From assembly GCA_036271315.1 (NCBI GenBank), contig DATBAV010000034.1, forward strand, positions 27,151 through 91,150: DNA of 64,000 bases, written 5' to 3'. The translations under genes and the position numbers were made by a program. The notes beneath the pieces are model-generated. The model did not search any database. It was not told the origin of the DNA and worked only from the letters and a program-made list of their open reading frames with translations. Shown piece after piece: positions 18,110 through 26,817 of the stretch (its first letter is position 1; every line of letters starts with the position of its first letter). This stretch comes from VRUE01 sp036271315 (GTDB lineage Bacteria; Actinomycetota; Thermoleophilia; Solirubrobacterales; 70-9).

Positions 18110-18459
18110 TTATCCACCGGCGTCACCGCGCCGTGGTCGGTCTCGCCGGTGCGGATGCGCACCGCTGAGTCGAGCGGCAGGACGAAGATCTTGCCGTCGC
18201 CGACCTCGCCGGTCCGCGCCCCCTCGCAGAGCGCGTCGACCGTGGGCTGGACGAACTCATCGGAGACCGCGATCTCGAAGCGGACCTTCTCCGCCAGGCC
18301 GATCTTCACCGTCGTGCCGCGGTAGGTCTCGACCCGCTCCAGCTCGCCACCGTGACCCTGCACGCGGCTCATCGAGACGCCGCTCACCTGCGCCCGGTAG
18401 AGCGACTCGAGCACGTCGTTGGCCTTCTCGGGCCGCACGATGCCGATTACGAGTTTCAC
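18106..18459 (-). CDS. glnK: P-II signal-transduction protein with altered T-loop
   Basis: A 117-residue P-II protein with the ferredoxin-like core and the C-terminal signature TGEVGDGKIFVLPLDSAVRIRTGE. P-II binds ATP/ADP and 2-oxoglutarate and docks on Amt through its T-loop. Numbering matches E. coli GlnB without gaps. Arg47, Gly48 and Lys58 are kept, but Tyr51, the uridylylation/adenylylation site, is Val51, and Gln39, a 2-oxoglutarate contact, is Glu39. Covalent control is therefore unlikely and ligand sensing may differ. It is the first gene of the glnK-amtB pair. Confidence 0.92.
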   Translation of the reverse strand: MKLVIGIVRPEKANDVLESLYRAQVSGVSMSRVQGHGGELERVETYRGTTVKIGLAEKVRFEIAVSDEFVQPTVDALCEGARTGEVGDGKIFVLPLDSAVRIRTGETDHGAVTPVDK

Positions 18460-18545
18460 CGCTCGCGCATTCCCATCCCAATCGCGACCCTACGAACGGG
18501 TCCGGACGGTTTTGGCCGAGCCGGCGCGCCTCCTACACTTGATCG

Positions 18546-18917
18546 ATGCCCGCTGAGTCACAGGCCGACTCCACCTTCACCCTCTACCGTCGCGGCATCG
18601 AGTTGCTCGAGGAGGAGGACTTCGCCGAGGCGGCGGCTCCGCTCGAGGAGGCAGCGCGGCGCGCTCCGGAGAAGTCCTCGGTGCGCGAGGCGCTCGGTCG
18701 CGCTTACTTCCGCTCCGGCCGCTTCGCCGCCGCCGCGGTCGAGTTCAAGGCGGTGGTCGAGCGCCACCAGGTCAACGATTACGCCCACTTCTGCCTCGGC
18801 CGGGCGCTGGCCAAGACGGGGGAGACCGAGCGTGCCCGCCACCACCTGGCGCTCGCCTGCAACCTGCGCCCGGATCGGTCCGATTACAGCTTCTACCGAG
18901 CGATGCTCGGTGCGTAA
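18546..18917 (+). CDS. Tetratricopeptide-repeat protein
   Basis: A 123-residue soluble protein built of about three TPR units (YRRGIELLEEEDFAEAAAPL; REALGRAYFRSGRFAAAAVE; HFCLGRALAKTGETERARHH). TPRs form a helical scaffold for protein partners. No enzymatic motif is present. It is divergent from glnK and convergent with the histidine kinase, 14 bp from its stop. The partner is unknown. Confidence 0.8.
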   Translation: MPAESQADSTFTLYRRGIELLEEEDFAEAAAPLEEAARRAPEKSSVREALGRAYFRSGRFAAAAVEFKAVVERHQVNDYAHFCLGRALAKTGETERARHHLALACNLRPDRSDYSFYRAMLGA

Positions 18918-18931
18918 GGGCTGGGACCGGC

Positions 18932-20629
18932 CTACGCAGCTTTGGAACTGCGGTAAGCGCTGGGGATCACGGCGATGATCGTCGCGCCCTCGCCTGGTGT
19001 GCTCTGTAGCTCCAGGCTGCCGCCGGCGAGTTCGGCCCGTTCGCGCATGCCGATCAGGCCGAAGCCATCCGTCGCCGCACCTGGGTCGAAGCCCTGTCCG
19101 TCGTCTTCGATCTTCATTCGCAAGGTCCCATTCGTCTCACGGACGTCGACTACGACCTGCTTCGCCTCGCCGTGGTGGACCGCGTTGTTGAGCGCCTCCT
19201 GAACCAATCGGTAAACGGTGTCCTCGACCTGGCCGAGCAGGCGGCTCTCGCTGCGCCCGGCCTCGAAGTCGAGGTCGAGATCGATCTGGACCTCGATCCC
19301 CGTGCCGCTACCCGTGCGTTCCCCCAGCGCTTCGAGGGCGGCGCCGAGGCCGAGTTGGTCGAGCGTGCTGGGACGCAGGTCGGCGATCAGCCGCCGCATC
19401 TCGGCGATCGCGCTGTCGATCTGCTCGATGCCCTGGACGAGCAGGTCGTCGAGCTCGTCCGGCTCGCTGCGCCGCGCCGCGGAGAGGAGCACCCGCAGCC
19501 CGGCGAGGCTCTGCAGCGACTCGTCGTGCAGCTCGCGAGCCCAGCGGCCGCGCTCGCGCTCGGTCGCGGCAATGGTTTCGCGGGTGCGATCTTCGGCAAC
19601 CGACTGCGCAGTGGCGACCGCGGTGGCGGCGCTGGCGGCGAAGGAGACCAGCACGCTCTCGTCTTCGTCGCTGAAGCCGGCATCGCGACCGAGCGGATCG
19701 AGCGCGACGAGCACGCCGAGGGCGCGGCCGCGATAAAGGAGCGGCGCGAGCAGCGCGGTTACGCCGGCGTCCTGATCTCCCGGGCGGGCCATCAGGCTGG
19801 GGTCGAGGTCGTGGACGCGGCGCGGCGCCCGCCTTTCCAGCACCTGACCAGGAATCGAGCCGGAGATCGGGATGCGCGCATTCGCTGCCCGTTCGTGCTC
19901 GCCGGCGATCGAGGCGGTGACCAACTCATTGCCGGCAGAGAGCAGGATCAGCAGCGAGCGCGCCTCGACCAGGGCACGGCCGCGCTTGACCACGATCTCG
20001 AGGATGCGATCGAGGTCGGTCTCGCCGCCGACCGCGCGGGCGATCTCGGTCGTCGCTTCGAGCCGGTGCACGGCGCGCTCCATCTCGTCGCCGCGGCTCT
20101 GCACGCTCCTGTAAAGGCGGGCGTTCTCGACCGCGATCGCCGCCCACTCGGCGAGAATCATCGCCGACTGCTCGTCGGCCTCGTCGAAGTCGCCGCCGTC
20201 CTTCTCGGTCAGGTAGAGGTTGCCCCAGGCGTGGCCGCGGATCATCACCGGCACGCCGAGGAAGCTCGTCATCGGCGGATGGCCCGGCGGGAAGCCGTAG
20301 GAGCGGGGGTGGTGACCGACCTCGGTCAGGCGCAGCGGGCGCGGCTGCTCGATCAATAGCCCCAGCACCCCGCGTCCGCGCGGCAGATTGCCGATCGCGC
20401 GCCGGGTCTCCGCGTCGATGCCGTGGGTGATGAAGCGCTCGAGTTCGTGGCGGTTCTCGTCGAGCACGCCGAAGGCGGCGTAGCGGGCCCCGGTCAGGTC
20501 GCAGGCGACCTCGAGCACCTGTTGGAAGATGACCTCCGGGTCGAGCTCGGCAACGAGGCTGCGCCCGACGTCGATCAGCTCGCGCAGGCGGGGCTCGTCC
20601 AGGGCGCCGCTGTCAGACCCCTGTGCCAT
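18932..20629 (-). CDS. GAF-domain sensor histidine kinase
   Basis: A roughly 565-residue cytoplasmic kinase in the DevS/NarX-like class. Two GAF sensor domains span about residues 20-165 and 185-340. They are followed by a HisKA_3 dimerisation helix with the phospho-acceptor His in WARELHDESLQSL, and an HATPase with N-box ALNNAVHHGEA and DDGQGFDPG. No membrane segments are seen, so it should sense a soluble or gaseous cue. In-frame ATG 20674 and TTG 20695 are possible alternative starts. It is divergent from its likely partner, the regulator at 20758. Confidence 0.88.
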   Translation of the reverse strand: MAQGSDSGALDEPRLRELIDVGRSLVAELDPEVIFQQVLEVACDLTGARYAAFGVLDENRHELERFITHGIDAETRRAIGNLPRGRGVLGLLIEQPRPLRLTEVGHHPRSYGFPPGHPPMTSFLGVPVMIRGHAWGNLYLTEKDGGDFDEADEQSAMILAEWAAIAVENARLYRSVQSRGDEMERAVHRLEATTEIARAVGGETDLDRILEIVVKRGRALVEARSLLILLSAGNELVTASIAGEHERAANARIPISGSIPGQVLERRAPRRVHDLDPSLMARPGDQDAGVTALLAPLLYRGRALGVLVALDPLGRDAGFSDEDESVLVSFAASAATAVATAQSVAEDRTRETIAATERERGRWARELHDESLQSLAGLRVLLSAARRSEPDELDDLLVQGIEQIDSAIAEMRRLIADLRPSTLDQLGLGAALEALGERTGSGTGIEVQIDLDLDFEAGRSESRLLGQVEDTVYRLVQEALNNAVHHGEAKQVVVDVRETNGTLRMKIEDDGQGFDPGAATDGFGLIGMRERAELAGGSLELQSTPGEGATIIAVIPSAYRSSKAA

Positions 20630-20757
20630 CTCAGTGCTGCTCCATCCCTCCGACCACTGACTGTGGATATCCATCCTATCTGGACAACGGCCCAATATTC
20701 AAAGTACGCTGAGCACGAGTTATCTGCGGTGAACACGATGAGAGGGGTGAGGTTTGA

Positions 20758-21381
20758 GTGACCACGATCGTCCTCGCCGATGACCACACGGTTGTCCGCA
20801 GCGCACTGCGGCTGCTGCTCGATGCCGAGCCCGGTTTCGAGGTGGTTGCCGAGGCGGGCGACGTCGACACCGCGGTGCGCTACGTGCGCGGACACAAACC
20901 CACGGTTCTGATCCTCGACCTCAACATGCCGGGGCGATCGAGCCTCGACGCGGTGCCCGACATTCGCACGGCCTCGCCACAGACCGAGATAGTCGTGCTG
21001 ACGATGCAAAACGAGCCGGCGTTTGCCCGTCGAGCGCTTCAGGCGGGCGTGCGCGGCTATGTGGTCAAGGAGGCCGCCGACGCCGAGCTGGTGCAGGCGG
21101 TGCGCAGCGCCGCCGCCGGCGACACCTACCTGCAGCCGGCGCTCGGCGCTCGCCTTGCCGCGGGAGACAGTGGCGACAACGGCGACGAATTGAGCGAGCG
21201 CGAGCGCGACGTCCTGCGCCTGATCGCCCTCGGCCACACCAACGCCGAGGTCGCCGAGCAGCTCTACATCAGCATTCGTACGGTGGAGAGCCATCGGGCG
21301 CATATTCAGCAGAAGCTGAGTCTCTCTAGCCGGGCTGAGTTGGTTCGTTATGCGATCGAGCGTGGCCTGATCGAAACCTGA
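20758..21381 (+). CDS. NarL/LuxR-family response regulator
   Basis: A 207-residue regulator. The receiver domain has the phospho-acceptor Asp54 in LILDLNMPG and the conserved Lys in GYVVKEAAD. The C-terminal LuxR helix-turn-helix (from about residue 143) reads LSERERDVLRLIALGHTNAE. The GTG start gives MTTIVLADDH, the usual N-terminus. It is divergent from the GAF kinase across a 128-bp gap that should hold both promoters. The stop lies 5 bp before repeat element A. Confidence 0.92.
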   Translation: MTTIVLADDHTVVRSALRLLLDAEPGFEVVAEAGDVDTAVRYVRGHKPTVLILDLNMPGRSSLDAVPDIRTASPQTEIVVLTMQNEPAFARRALQAGVRGYVVKEAADAELVQAVRSAAAGDTYLQPALGARLAAGDSGDNGDELSERERDVLRLIALGHTNAEVAEQLYISIRTVESHRAHIQQKLSLSSRAELVRYAIERGLIET

Positions 21382-21386
21382 CCTCG

Positions 21387-21499
21387 AGCGCCCCCGGGGC
21401 AGGGGTTCCGCTTAACTTTTTCGGTGTGACGGCGGCTGCTGGCGCCGCAAGGAATTGCCGAAAAAGTGCAAGACGCTCCACCCCTACCCCGGGGGCGCT
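21387..21499. repeat. Dispersed hairpin element, copy A (subtype I)
   Basis: Outer arms 21387-21406 and 21480-21499 are complementary over 20 bp with one mismatch. The inner stem is CTTAACTTTTTCGG against CCGAAAAAGTGCAAG, and the apical part holds GCTGCTGGCGCCGCAAGG. It lies between convergent genes; the right arm overlaps the stop codon of the minus-strand gene at 21498. Orientation is plus. Confidence 0.85.
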
Positions 21500-22196
21500 A
21501 GCGAAGCAGGGGGATCACGCAGCGGTATTTACGTGTGTTGGTGGATGCGGTGGAAGCGACGACGGCTGATGGTGAAACAGTGGCGACGCTGTACAAGTCA
21601 GGTGCGGTGTAGCTCGTGATGTCACTTGCCCACTCCGTGCCGCTGTCCAGCACCACACCCGGCTGCTGTGAGAACGCCGCCAGTTGCAGGGCCTCTGGCA
21701 GCGTGCCGCCCTGGACGGCGCAGGCGTTGGCTGCGGCTGGGGCGCTCACTGCGGTTTCGCTGCTGAAGCTCTGCCAGCAGGCGCCGGCGAATTGCTGGGT
21801 GCCCGGCAGGCAGCCGGCGCCGTGGCCGTTGACGTTCTGTGCGTTGATGGCGTTGACCGCGTTGACCGCTGTCTGTGCATCGACTGCGCTCTGCGCGGTG
21901 TCGGCACTGATCGCGTGCGCCGCCTCCGGCACCTGACCGAGTGTCAGCTCATCGATTTCGGCGCCCGTGATCGGGCCCGATTGTGCTGCCAGCACACCCT
22001 TGAGCACTCCCGGCTTGAGCCGGTTGGCCGGGATCGAGCGCAGCTTCAGGCGATTGCCCGGCAGCGACTTCACCTTCACTGTCTTGCCGTCTATCCGCGC
22101 CTTCTTGGCGGCGTAGACGGTTCCACCTAGTACCACGAACAACGCTAAACCCGCAACGACCAATGCCGGTGACGGCAGCCGCATTCCCCGTCTCAT
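21498..22196 (-). CDS. Membrane-anchored exported protein of Thermoleophilia type
   Basis: A 232-residue protein with an N-terminal anchor or signal (ALVVAGLALFVVLGGTVYAA), then a basic KVKSLPGNRLKLRSIPANRLK region and an Ala-rich stretch (AHAISADTAQSAVDAQTAV). A C-terminal domain has three cysteines, in GACW, ANACAVQG and KYRCVIPLL. The anchor is a recurring family in Solirubrobacterales; function is unknown. The C-terminal domain might be lectin-like, but that is weak. It is divergent from the B12 operon leader. Confidence 0.65.
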   Translation of the reverse strand: MRRGMRLPSPALVVAGLALFVVLGGTVYAAKKARIDGKTVKVKSLPGNRLKLRSIPANRLKPGVLKGVLAAQSGPITGAEIDELTLGQVPEAAHAISADTAQSAVDAQTAVNAVNAINAQNVNGHGAGCLPGTQQFAGACWQSFSSETAVSAPAAANACAVQGGTLPEALQLAAFSQQPGVVLDSGTEWASDITSYTAPDLYSVATVSPSAVVASTASTNTRKYRCVIPLLR

Positions 22197-22301
22197 ATCT
22201 CCCCTTCCGTGGTCCGAGAAACGATGCGGCCGCGACCCTAGTCAGCCATCGGCGCGGCGCCTAGACCGCTGGACGAAAGTTCAGCGGCTAGACTCGCCGA
22301 C

Positions 22302-22478
22302 GTAAATCGGTCGGTGGTCAAGGGAAGTCCGGTGCGAAACCGGCGCGGTCCCGCCACTGTGACCGGGTCAACGAAGTCGCGGGCGCGCGGAGCGCCAGCC
22401 ACTGGGGAGGACTCCGAGTCCCCGGGAAGGCGCGGCGGAGGAACCCCGGAAGCCAGGAGACCTGTCCCCGGCCAGCCA
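22302..22478 (+). ncRNA. Cobalamin riboswitch
   Basis: The conserved core is clear: GGGAAGTCCGGTGCGAAACC, then CGGTCCCGCCACTGTGACC, then the B12 box AGCCAGGAGACCTG. These are hallmark segments of the adenosylcobalamin/cobalamin aptamer. After it, ACCCT (about 22484-22488) can pair with AGGGT around the GAGGAAAGG ribosome site of the first gene, which suggests translational control by B12. The 311-bp gap from 22197 to 22507 is otherwise empty. It heads the ECF operon, which it should switch off when cobalamin is plentiful. Confidence 0.95.
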
Positions 22479-22507
22479 TGACAACCCTCGAGGAAAGGGT
22501 GGCTTAA

Positions 22508-23257
22508 ATGCCAAGACTCGTTCCGTTCCGGCTGGTGGCTGCGTGCGCACTGGCCCTTCTGCTGTTGCTCCCGACCACGGCGCTCGCCGCGGGGAAGGGG
22601 ACCAAGGTCAGTGTGCGCGTGGTGGGTAGCGGCGGCAAAGCGCTGGGCGAAGAGTTCGTCAACGCCAAGACGACATCGATCAAGGCCAGCCCGAAAGCGA
22701 CCTGCCTCGGTGGCGGCACTGGCGGCAGCGGCAAGTCGGTGCAGGTGAAGGGCGCGACCGCGCTGGGCGCGCTGAGCCAGGCCTCGAAGCTGACGCCGTC
22801 CCTGCGCCCGCTGTTGGTCACCGATCACTTCCTCTCCGAATTCGGCCTCGGGCTGTGCGGAATCGGCAAGTCGACGACGACCAAGAAGCTCTCCTGGTAC
22901 CTCAAGGTCAACCACAAGAACCCCAATAAGGGCGGCGAAAAAGTCAAGCTGCACAAGGGGGACGAAGTGCTCTGGGCCCTGGAGCCATACCCGTATCCCG
23001 ACGAGCTCTCGCTGATCGCGCCGCACGAAGCGGAGCCGAACAAGGCGTTCACCGTCAGCGTCTTCTCCTACGACGACAAGGGCAAGAAGACCCCGGCCGC
23101 CGGCGTAACTGTGACCGGCGCCAGCGCCCCCACGGGTGCTGACGGCACCACGCAGGTGACGCTCTCGACACCGGGCGTCCTTACCGCCACCGGCGGCAAG
23201 GACATACCGTCAAACCAGGTCGCGGTCTGCCTCAACGGGGCCTGCTCCGGGGGCTGA
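22508..23257 (+). CDS. Secreted DUF4430 protein (transcobalamin beta-domain-like)
   Basis: A 249-residue exported protein with a signal peptide (LVAACALALLLLLPTTALAA). A DUF4430-type domain near residues 30-160 ends in SWYLKVNHKNPNKGGEKVKL with KGDEVLWAL. An Ig-like C-terminal domain has TPAAGVTVTGASAPTGADG and a final two-cysteine loop (VCLNGACSGG). DUF4430 is the fold of the C-terminal beta domain of animal transcobalamin and intrinsic factor, which covers bound cobalamin. As first gene under a B12 riboswitch, it probably captures cobalamin or a precursor outside the membrane. Confidence 0.8.
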   Translation: MPRLVPFRLVAACALALLLLLPTTALAAGKGTKVSVRVVGSGGKALGEEFVNAKTTSIKASPKATCLGGGTGGSGKSVQVKGATALGALSQASKLTPSLRPLLVTDHFLSEFGLGLCGIGKSTTTKKLSWYLKVNHKNPNKGGEKVKLHKGDEVLWALEPYPYPDELSLIAPHEAEPNKAFTVSVFSYDDKGKKTPAAGVTVTGASAPTGADGTTQVTLSTPGVLTATGGKDIPSNQVAVCLNGACSGG

Positions 23258-23261
23258 TCCG

Positions 23262-24176
23262 ATGAGGGGCCCCGGCACGGCGGTCGCGATCGCGCTGCTC
23301 TTCGCGGCGCTCGCGGCCGCCGGCTGCGGCCTTGGCCCCGGTAGCGGGGTGGAAGACGCCGAGCTGACGGTGACGCGGGACTACGGGACCGTGCCCGTGC
23401 TGCATCGCCAGCTCGGCGATCTGACCGAATCCGACACGGTGATGCGAGCGCTCGAACGCAACGCCGATATCACCACTCGTTACGGCGGCGGCTTCGTGCA
23501 GTCGATCGAAGGGTTGGAAGGGGAAGAGAGCGCCAGCGGCTCGTTCGACTGGTTCTTCTACGTCAACGGGGTGGAGTCGACGATCGGCGCGGCGGACTAC
23601 GCGCTGCACGGCGGCGAGTCGATCTGGTGGGACTACCGCGACTGGGATGCGGCGATGCGCGTGCCGGCCGTTGTCGGCTCCTGGCCGCAGCCGTTCCTCG
23701 ACGGTTACGAGGGCAAGCAGCGGCCGGTGGCGGTCGAATGCCTCGGCGGGGGAAGCGCCTGCAATGAGGTCGACGAACGGCTGACAGCGGCGGGCGTCGA
23801 TGTGTCCTCGCGGCCGCCGAGCGGGGCGATCCGGGTCTTGGTCGGTCCCTGGTCGCGAGTGCGAAGCGACCCCGCGGCCGCCCAGATCGAACGCGGCCCG
23901 CAGACGAGCGGCGTCTTCGCTGACTTTCAGCGCGACGGGAGTGGCTACCGCCTCAGCGGGCTCGATGAAGCCGGTGACACAGCCGCCGATTTCGGTCCCG
24001 GCAGCGGCCTGGTCGCCGCTACCCGCCGCTACGAAGAACCGCCCGTGTGGGTGGTCACCGGGGCGAGTGGGGCAGGGGTGCGCGCCGCCGCCGGCCTTCT
24101 CGATGTAGCTGACCTGCGCGACCATTACGCGGTGGCCGTCGACGGGGACAAGGAGACCCCACTGCCGCTGCGATGA
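23262..24176 (+). CDS. DUF4430 lipoprotein
   Basis: A 304-residue predicted lipoprotein with lipobox LAAAGC (Cys near residue 22). An N-terminal DUF4430 domain shows FDWFFYVNGVEST and GESIWWDYRDW. The remaining 170 residues are not recognised, with a two-cysteine loop (VECLGGGSACNEV) and a closing PVWVVTGASGAGV. It starts 4 bp after the first DUF4430 gene and overlaps ecfT by 4 bp. It is likely tethered beside the transporter and hands ligand to it. Confidence 0.8.
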   Translation: MRGPGTAVAIALLFAALAAAGCGLGPGSGVEDAELTVTRDYGTVPVLHRQLGDLTESDTVMRALERNADITTRYGGGFVQSIEGLEGEESASGSFDWFFYVNGVESTIGAADYALHGGESIWWDYRDWDAAMRVPAVVGSWPQPFLDGYEGKQRPVAVECLGGGSACNEVDERLTAAGVDVSSRPPSGAIRVLVGPWSRVRSDPAAAQIERGPQTSGVFADFQRDGSGYRLSGLDEAGDTAADFGPGSGLVAATRRYEEPPVWVVTGASGAGVRAAAGLLDVADLRDHYAVAVDGDKETPLPLR

Positions 24177-25111
24177 GATCGCCGTTTGCCTACGTCCCGC
24201 GGCCGCGGCCGTTGCAGCTGGCCTCGCCGGCCGCCGCTGTCACCTACCTCGGCTCGCTAGTCGTCGTCGCCTTCCTCTACTCGAACCCGATCGCACTGCT
24301 CTCGGTCGGACTCGCCGTCGTCATCGCCGGCCGCCTGGCCGGCGCTCACGCGGCGGTCCGTGCGGCGCTCTGGATGGGCCTCACCCTGGCCGCGCTGATC
24401 GTCGTCGTCAACGCCCTCGTCGTCAGTCGCGGCGACACCGTCCTTGCCCGTCTGGGCGAGTGGCCGCTCTTCGGCCAGGTCGACGTGACGCTCGAGGCGA
24501 TCGTCGCCGGCCTCGTCCTCGGCCTGCGCGCCGCGGTGGTGATGATCGCCTTCGCTGTCTACTCGGCCTGCGTCGACCCCGACCGGGTGCTGCGGGCGCT
24601 CCGTCCCCTCGCCGGCCGCTCGGCGCTGACCGCGACGCTGGTCTCGCGCCTGGTCCCGGTGGCCGCGGCCGACGCCGCCCGCCTGCGCGATGCCGCCCGC
24701 CTGCGCGGCCCCGGCGCCGCCCCGGTCGGCCGCGCTCCCCTCGCTCGGCGCCTCCTTGCCGGCTCGCTTGACCGCGCCGTCGACGTCGCCGCGACCCTGG
24801 AGCTGCGCGGCTACTCGCTAGATGCGCCACGGGCAAAGAACCGTCGCTCCCGTTCGCGCTACGACCGCCGTTTCTACGCGACCGGCCTGGCCGTTCTCGC
24901 CGTCGCGATCGCCGGCAAGGCCCTCGGCGCCGACAGCTTCAGCGAATACCCCGCCACCGAGATCGGTACCGGCGCCACAACCCTCGCAGTCGCGACCGCC
25001 GTCGTCCTTAGCGGCCTCGCGCCGCTGCGTCGCCGCCCCCAACGTGCCCGTTCTGTCCTGTCAGATCGCCGAACGGCATCGAATTCCCTGCCTGCCGGAG
25101 GGGGAATTTGA
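24173..25111 (+). CDS. ecfT: Energy-coupling factor transporter transmembrane protein EcfT
   Basis: A 312-residue CbiQ/EcfT-family membrane protein with about five or six hydrophobic segments. The cytoplasmic coupling helices show ARLRDAARLRGPG and AATLELRGYSLDAP, matching the paired Ala-Arg-Gly signatures that touch the ATPases. EcfT transmits ATP-driven movement to the substrate-binding S component. It overlaps the lipoprotein and the ATPase gene by 4 bp each. The C-terminal 25 residues are polar and basic beyond the last helix. Confidence 0.88.
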   Translation: MRSPFAYVPRPRPLQLASPAAAVTYLGSLVVVAFLYSNPIALLSVGLAVVIAGRLAGAHAAVRAALWMGLTLAALIVVVNALVVSRGDTVLARLGEWPLFGQVDVTLEAIVAGLVLGLRAAVVMIAFAVYSACVDPDRVLRALRPLAGRSALTATLVSRLVPVAAADAARLRDAARLRGPGAAPVGRAPLARRLLAGSLDRAVDVAATLELRGYSLDAPRAKNRRSRSRYDRRFYATGLAVLAVAIAGKALGADSFSEYPATEIGTGATTLAVATAVVLSGLAPLRRRPQRARSVLSDRRTASNSLPAGGGI

Positions 25112-26817
25112 TGCAGTTCGCGACCGCCACCCGGCCCGCACCTGCGCTCTCGATCGAGGGCCTCACCTATACGTACCCCGAGGCCGCGATCATCGCCCTG
25201 CGCGGCGTATCCGTCACCCTGCCTCCCGGCGAGTTCGCCCTCCTCGCCGGCCGCTCCGCATCTGGCAAGTCGACGCTGCTCCGCGCTGCCTGCGGCCTCG
25301 TCCCACACTTCCACGGCGGCGAGATCGATGGCCGAATCGAGGTCGCCGGCATCGACGCGATCTCCGCTGGTCCGGGAGAGCTGGCGGCCGTGGTCGGCTA
25401 TGTCGCCCAGGACCCCGAGACCCAGGTCGTCTCGACGACCGTGGCGGCTGAGATTGAGCTGCCGCTGGAGATGCGAGGCGATCCGCCCGCATCCCGCGCC
25501 AGGGCCGTCGAGGAGGTCGCTTTGGCGCTCGCGATCCCGCACCTGCTCGACCGCGCCGTCGACACTCTCTCCGGCGGCGAGCTCCAGCGAGTTGCCCTGG
25601 CGGCGGCGTTGGTCACCCGCCCGCGCCTCGTTCTCCTTGACGAGCCAACCTCTCAGTTGGACCCGGTGGCTGGTGACGAGCTGATCTGGCTTCTGCGCCG
25701 CCTAAACGAGGAGTGGGGAGTAACCATCCTCCTCGCCGAGCACCGCTTGGAGCGTTGTCTCGCCGCGGCGGATCGCGTCATCGCCATGACCTCGGGTTCG
25801 GTGTCCTTCGACGGCAGTCCGCCCGACTTCCTCACCTGGGCGCAAGATGCCGATCAAGCTCTGGAGACCCCCGCCGCCAAGCTCTTCTCCCTGTCCGGCA
25901 TCGCGCCCCTCCCGGTTGGAGTTCGCGACGCACGACGAACTCTTGCGTCCAGCGAGCACCGAGCGAAGGGGAGCCGGACCCCCTCCTCTCTCAACTTTTT
26001 CGGCGAAGAGGGGTCGGCTGGCCGTGGGCGGATTGCCGAAAAAGTACAAGCCGTTCGGAGGGGGTCCGGCTCCCCTTCGACCACAGCGGTCGCCGTACGG
26101 GATCTGTGGGTGGAGTTGAGCAGGGGCGACGACGAGAGGCGAGACGTTCTTCGCGGGATCGACATCGCCGTCAGGAGCGGCGAACAGGTTGCGCTCATGG
26201 GTAGGAATGGTGCAGGCAAGAGCACGCTGCTGAGGTCGCTGGCGGGGTTGACGGACTCGCTCCGCGGCAAGATCGAGATCCCCGGTGACATCGCTCTGCT
26301 GACCCAGAACCCCGGTGACTACCTGGTCCGCGAGCGAGTCGGCGATGAGTTGCCGGGCGACGCTGGTCGGGCCGCTCTGAGTCTCGTCGGTCTAGAGCAG
26401 GCGATCGACGCGGATCCATGCGACCTCTCCGGCGGCGAGCGCCAGCGCCTCGCCCTGGCGATCGCGCTGGCGGGGCGCATGGATGGCGAGGCGCTCCCCG
26501 GCCTGGTCGCTCTCGACGAGCCGACGCGCGGCATGGACCGAGCCCGCAAGGACGATCTCGTCGGCCTGATCGGCGACCTCGCCGAGCGCGGCGCCGGCCT
26601 CCTCGTCGCCACCCATGACGTCGAGTTCGCCGCCGCCTTCGCCGAGCGCGTCGTCCTGCTCGGCGACGGCGTCGTGATCGCCGACGGTCCCGCCGCCGAG
26701 GTTCTCTCCGGCGGTTGGTACTTCGCCACCGAGGTGGCGCGCGTGCTCGACCTGCCAGGGGTCATCACCCCAGAGCAAGGGGCAGAAGTACTGCGCAGGC
26801 CGACGGAGGGCAGCTGA
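25108..26817 (+). CDS. Fused double ECF ATPase (EcfA-EcfA')
   Basis: A 569-residue protein with two ABC ATPase domains in one chain, replacing the usual EcfA1/EcfA2 pair. Domain 1 has Walker A GRSASGKST (residues 48-56), signature LSGGELQR near 154 and LVLLDEPTSQLDP. Domain 2 has Walker A GRNGAGKST near 364, signature LSGGERQR near 440 and LVALDEPTRGMD. Both appear competent. The linker, about residues 286-324, is encoded by repeat element B, which stays in frame. The stop overlaps the next ATG by one base. It energises cobalamin uptake with EcfT and the S component. Confidence 0.92.
   Translation: MMQFATATRPAPALSIEGLTYTYPEAAIIALRGVSVTLPPGEFALLAGRSASGKSTLLRAACGLVPHFHGGEIDGRIEVAGIDAISAGPGELAAVVGYVAQDPETQVVSTTVAAEIELPLEMRGDPPASRARAVEEVALALAIPHLLDRAVDTLSGGELQRVALAAALVTRPRLVLLDEPTSQLDPVAGDELIWLLRRLNEEWGVTILLAEHRLERCLAAADRVIAMTSGSVSFDGSPPDFLTWAQDADQALETPAAKLFSLSGIAPLPVGVRDARRTLASSEHRAKGSRTPSSLNFFGEEGSAGRGRIAEKVQAVRRGSGSPSTTAVAVRDLWVELSRGDDERRDVLRGIDIAVRSGEQVALMGRNGAGKSTLLRSLAGLTDSLRGKIEIPGDIALLTQNPGDYLVRERVGDELPGDAGRAALSLVGLEQAIDADPCDLSGGERQRLALAIALAGRMDGEALPGLVALDEPTRGMDRARKDDLVGLIGDLAERGAGLLVATHDVEFAAAFAERVVLLGDGVVIADGPAAEVLSGGWYFATEVARVLDLPGVITPEQGAEVLRRPTEGS
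25964..26079. repeat. Dispersed hairpin element, copy B (subtype II), inside the ATPase gene
   Basis: Outer arms 25964-25986 and 26057-26079 are a perfect 23-bp inverted repeat. The inner stem is CTCAACTTTTTCGG against CCGAAAAAGTACAAG. The whole element is read in frame as a linker (including SSLNFFGEEG and GRIAEKVQAV) between the two ATPase domains. Orientation is plus. Confidence 0.9.

Noticed and set aside
17135..18325. 396-codon plus-strand frame opposite amtB and glnK
   Set aside because: Its translation is rich in Glu/Arg/Asp/Gly with no domain, as expected from the antisense of membrane-protein codons.
22238..23026. Minus-strand frame covering the riboswitch and first DUF4430 gene
   Set aside because: It would run antisense through a conserved cobalamin aptamer and a signal-peptide gene; no domain is seen.
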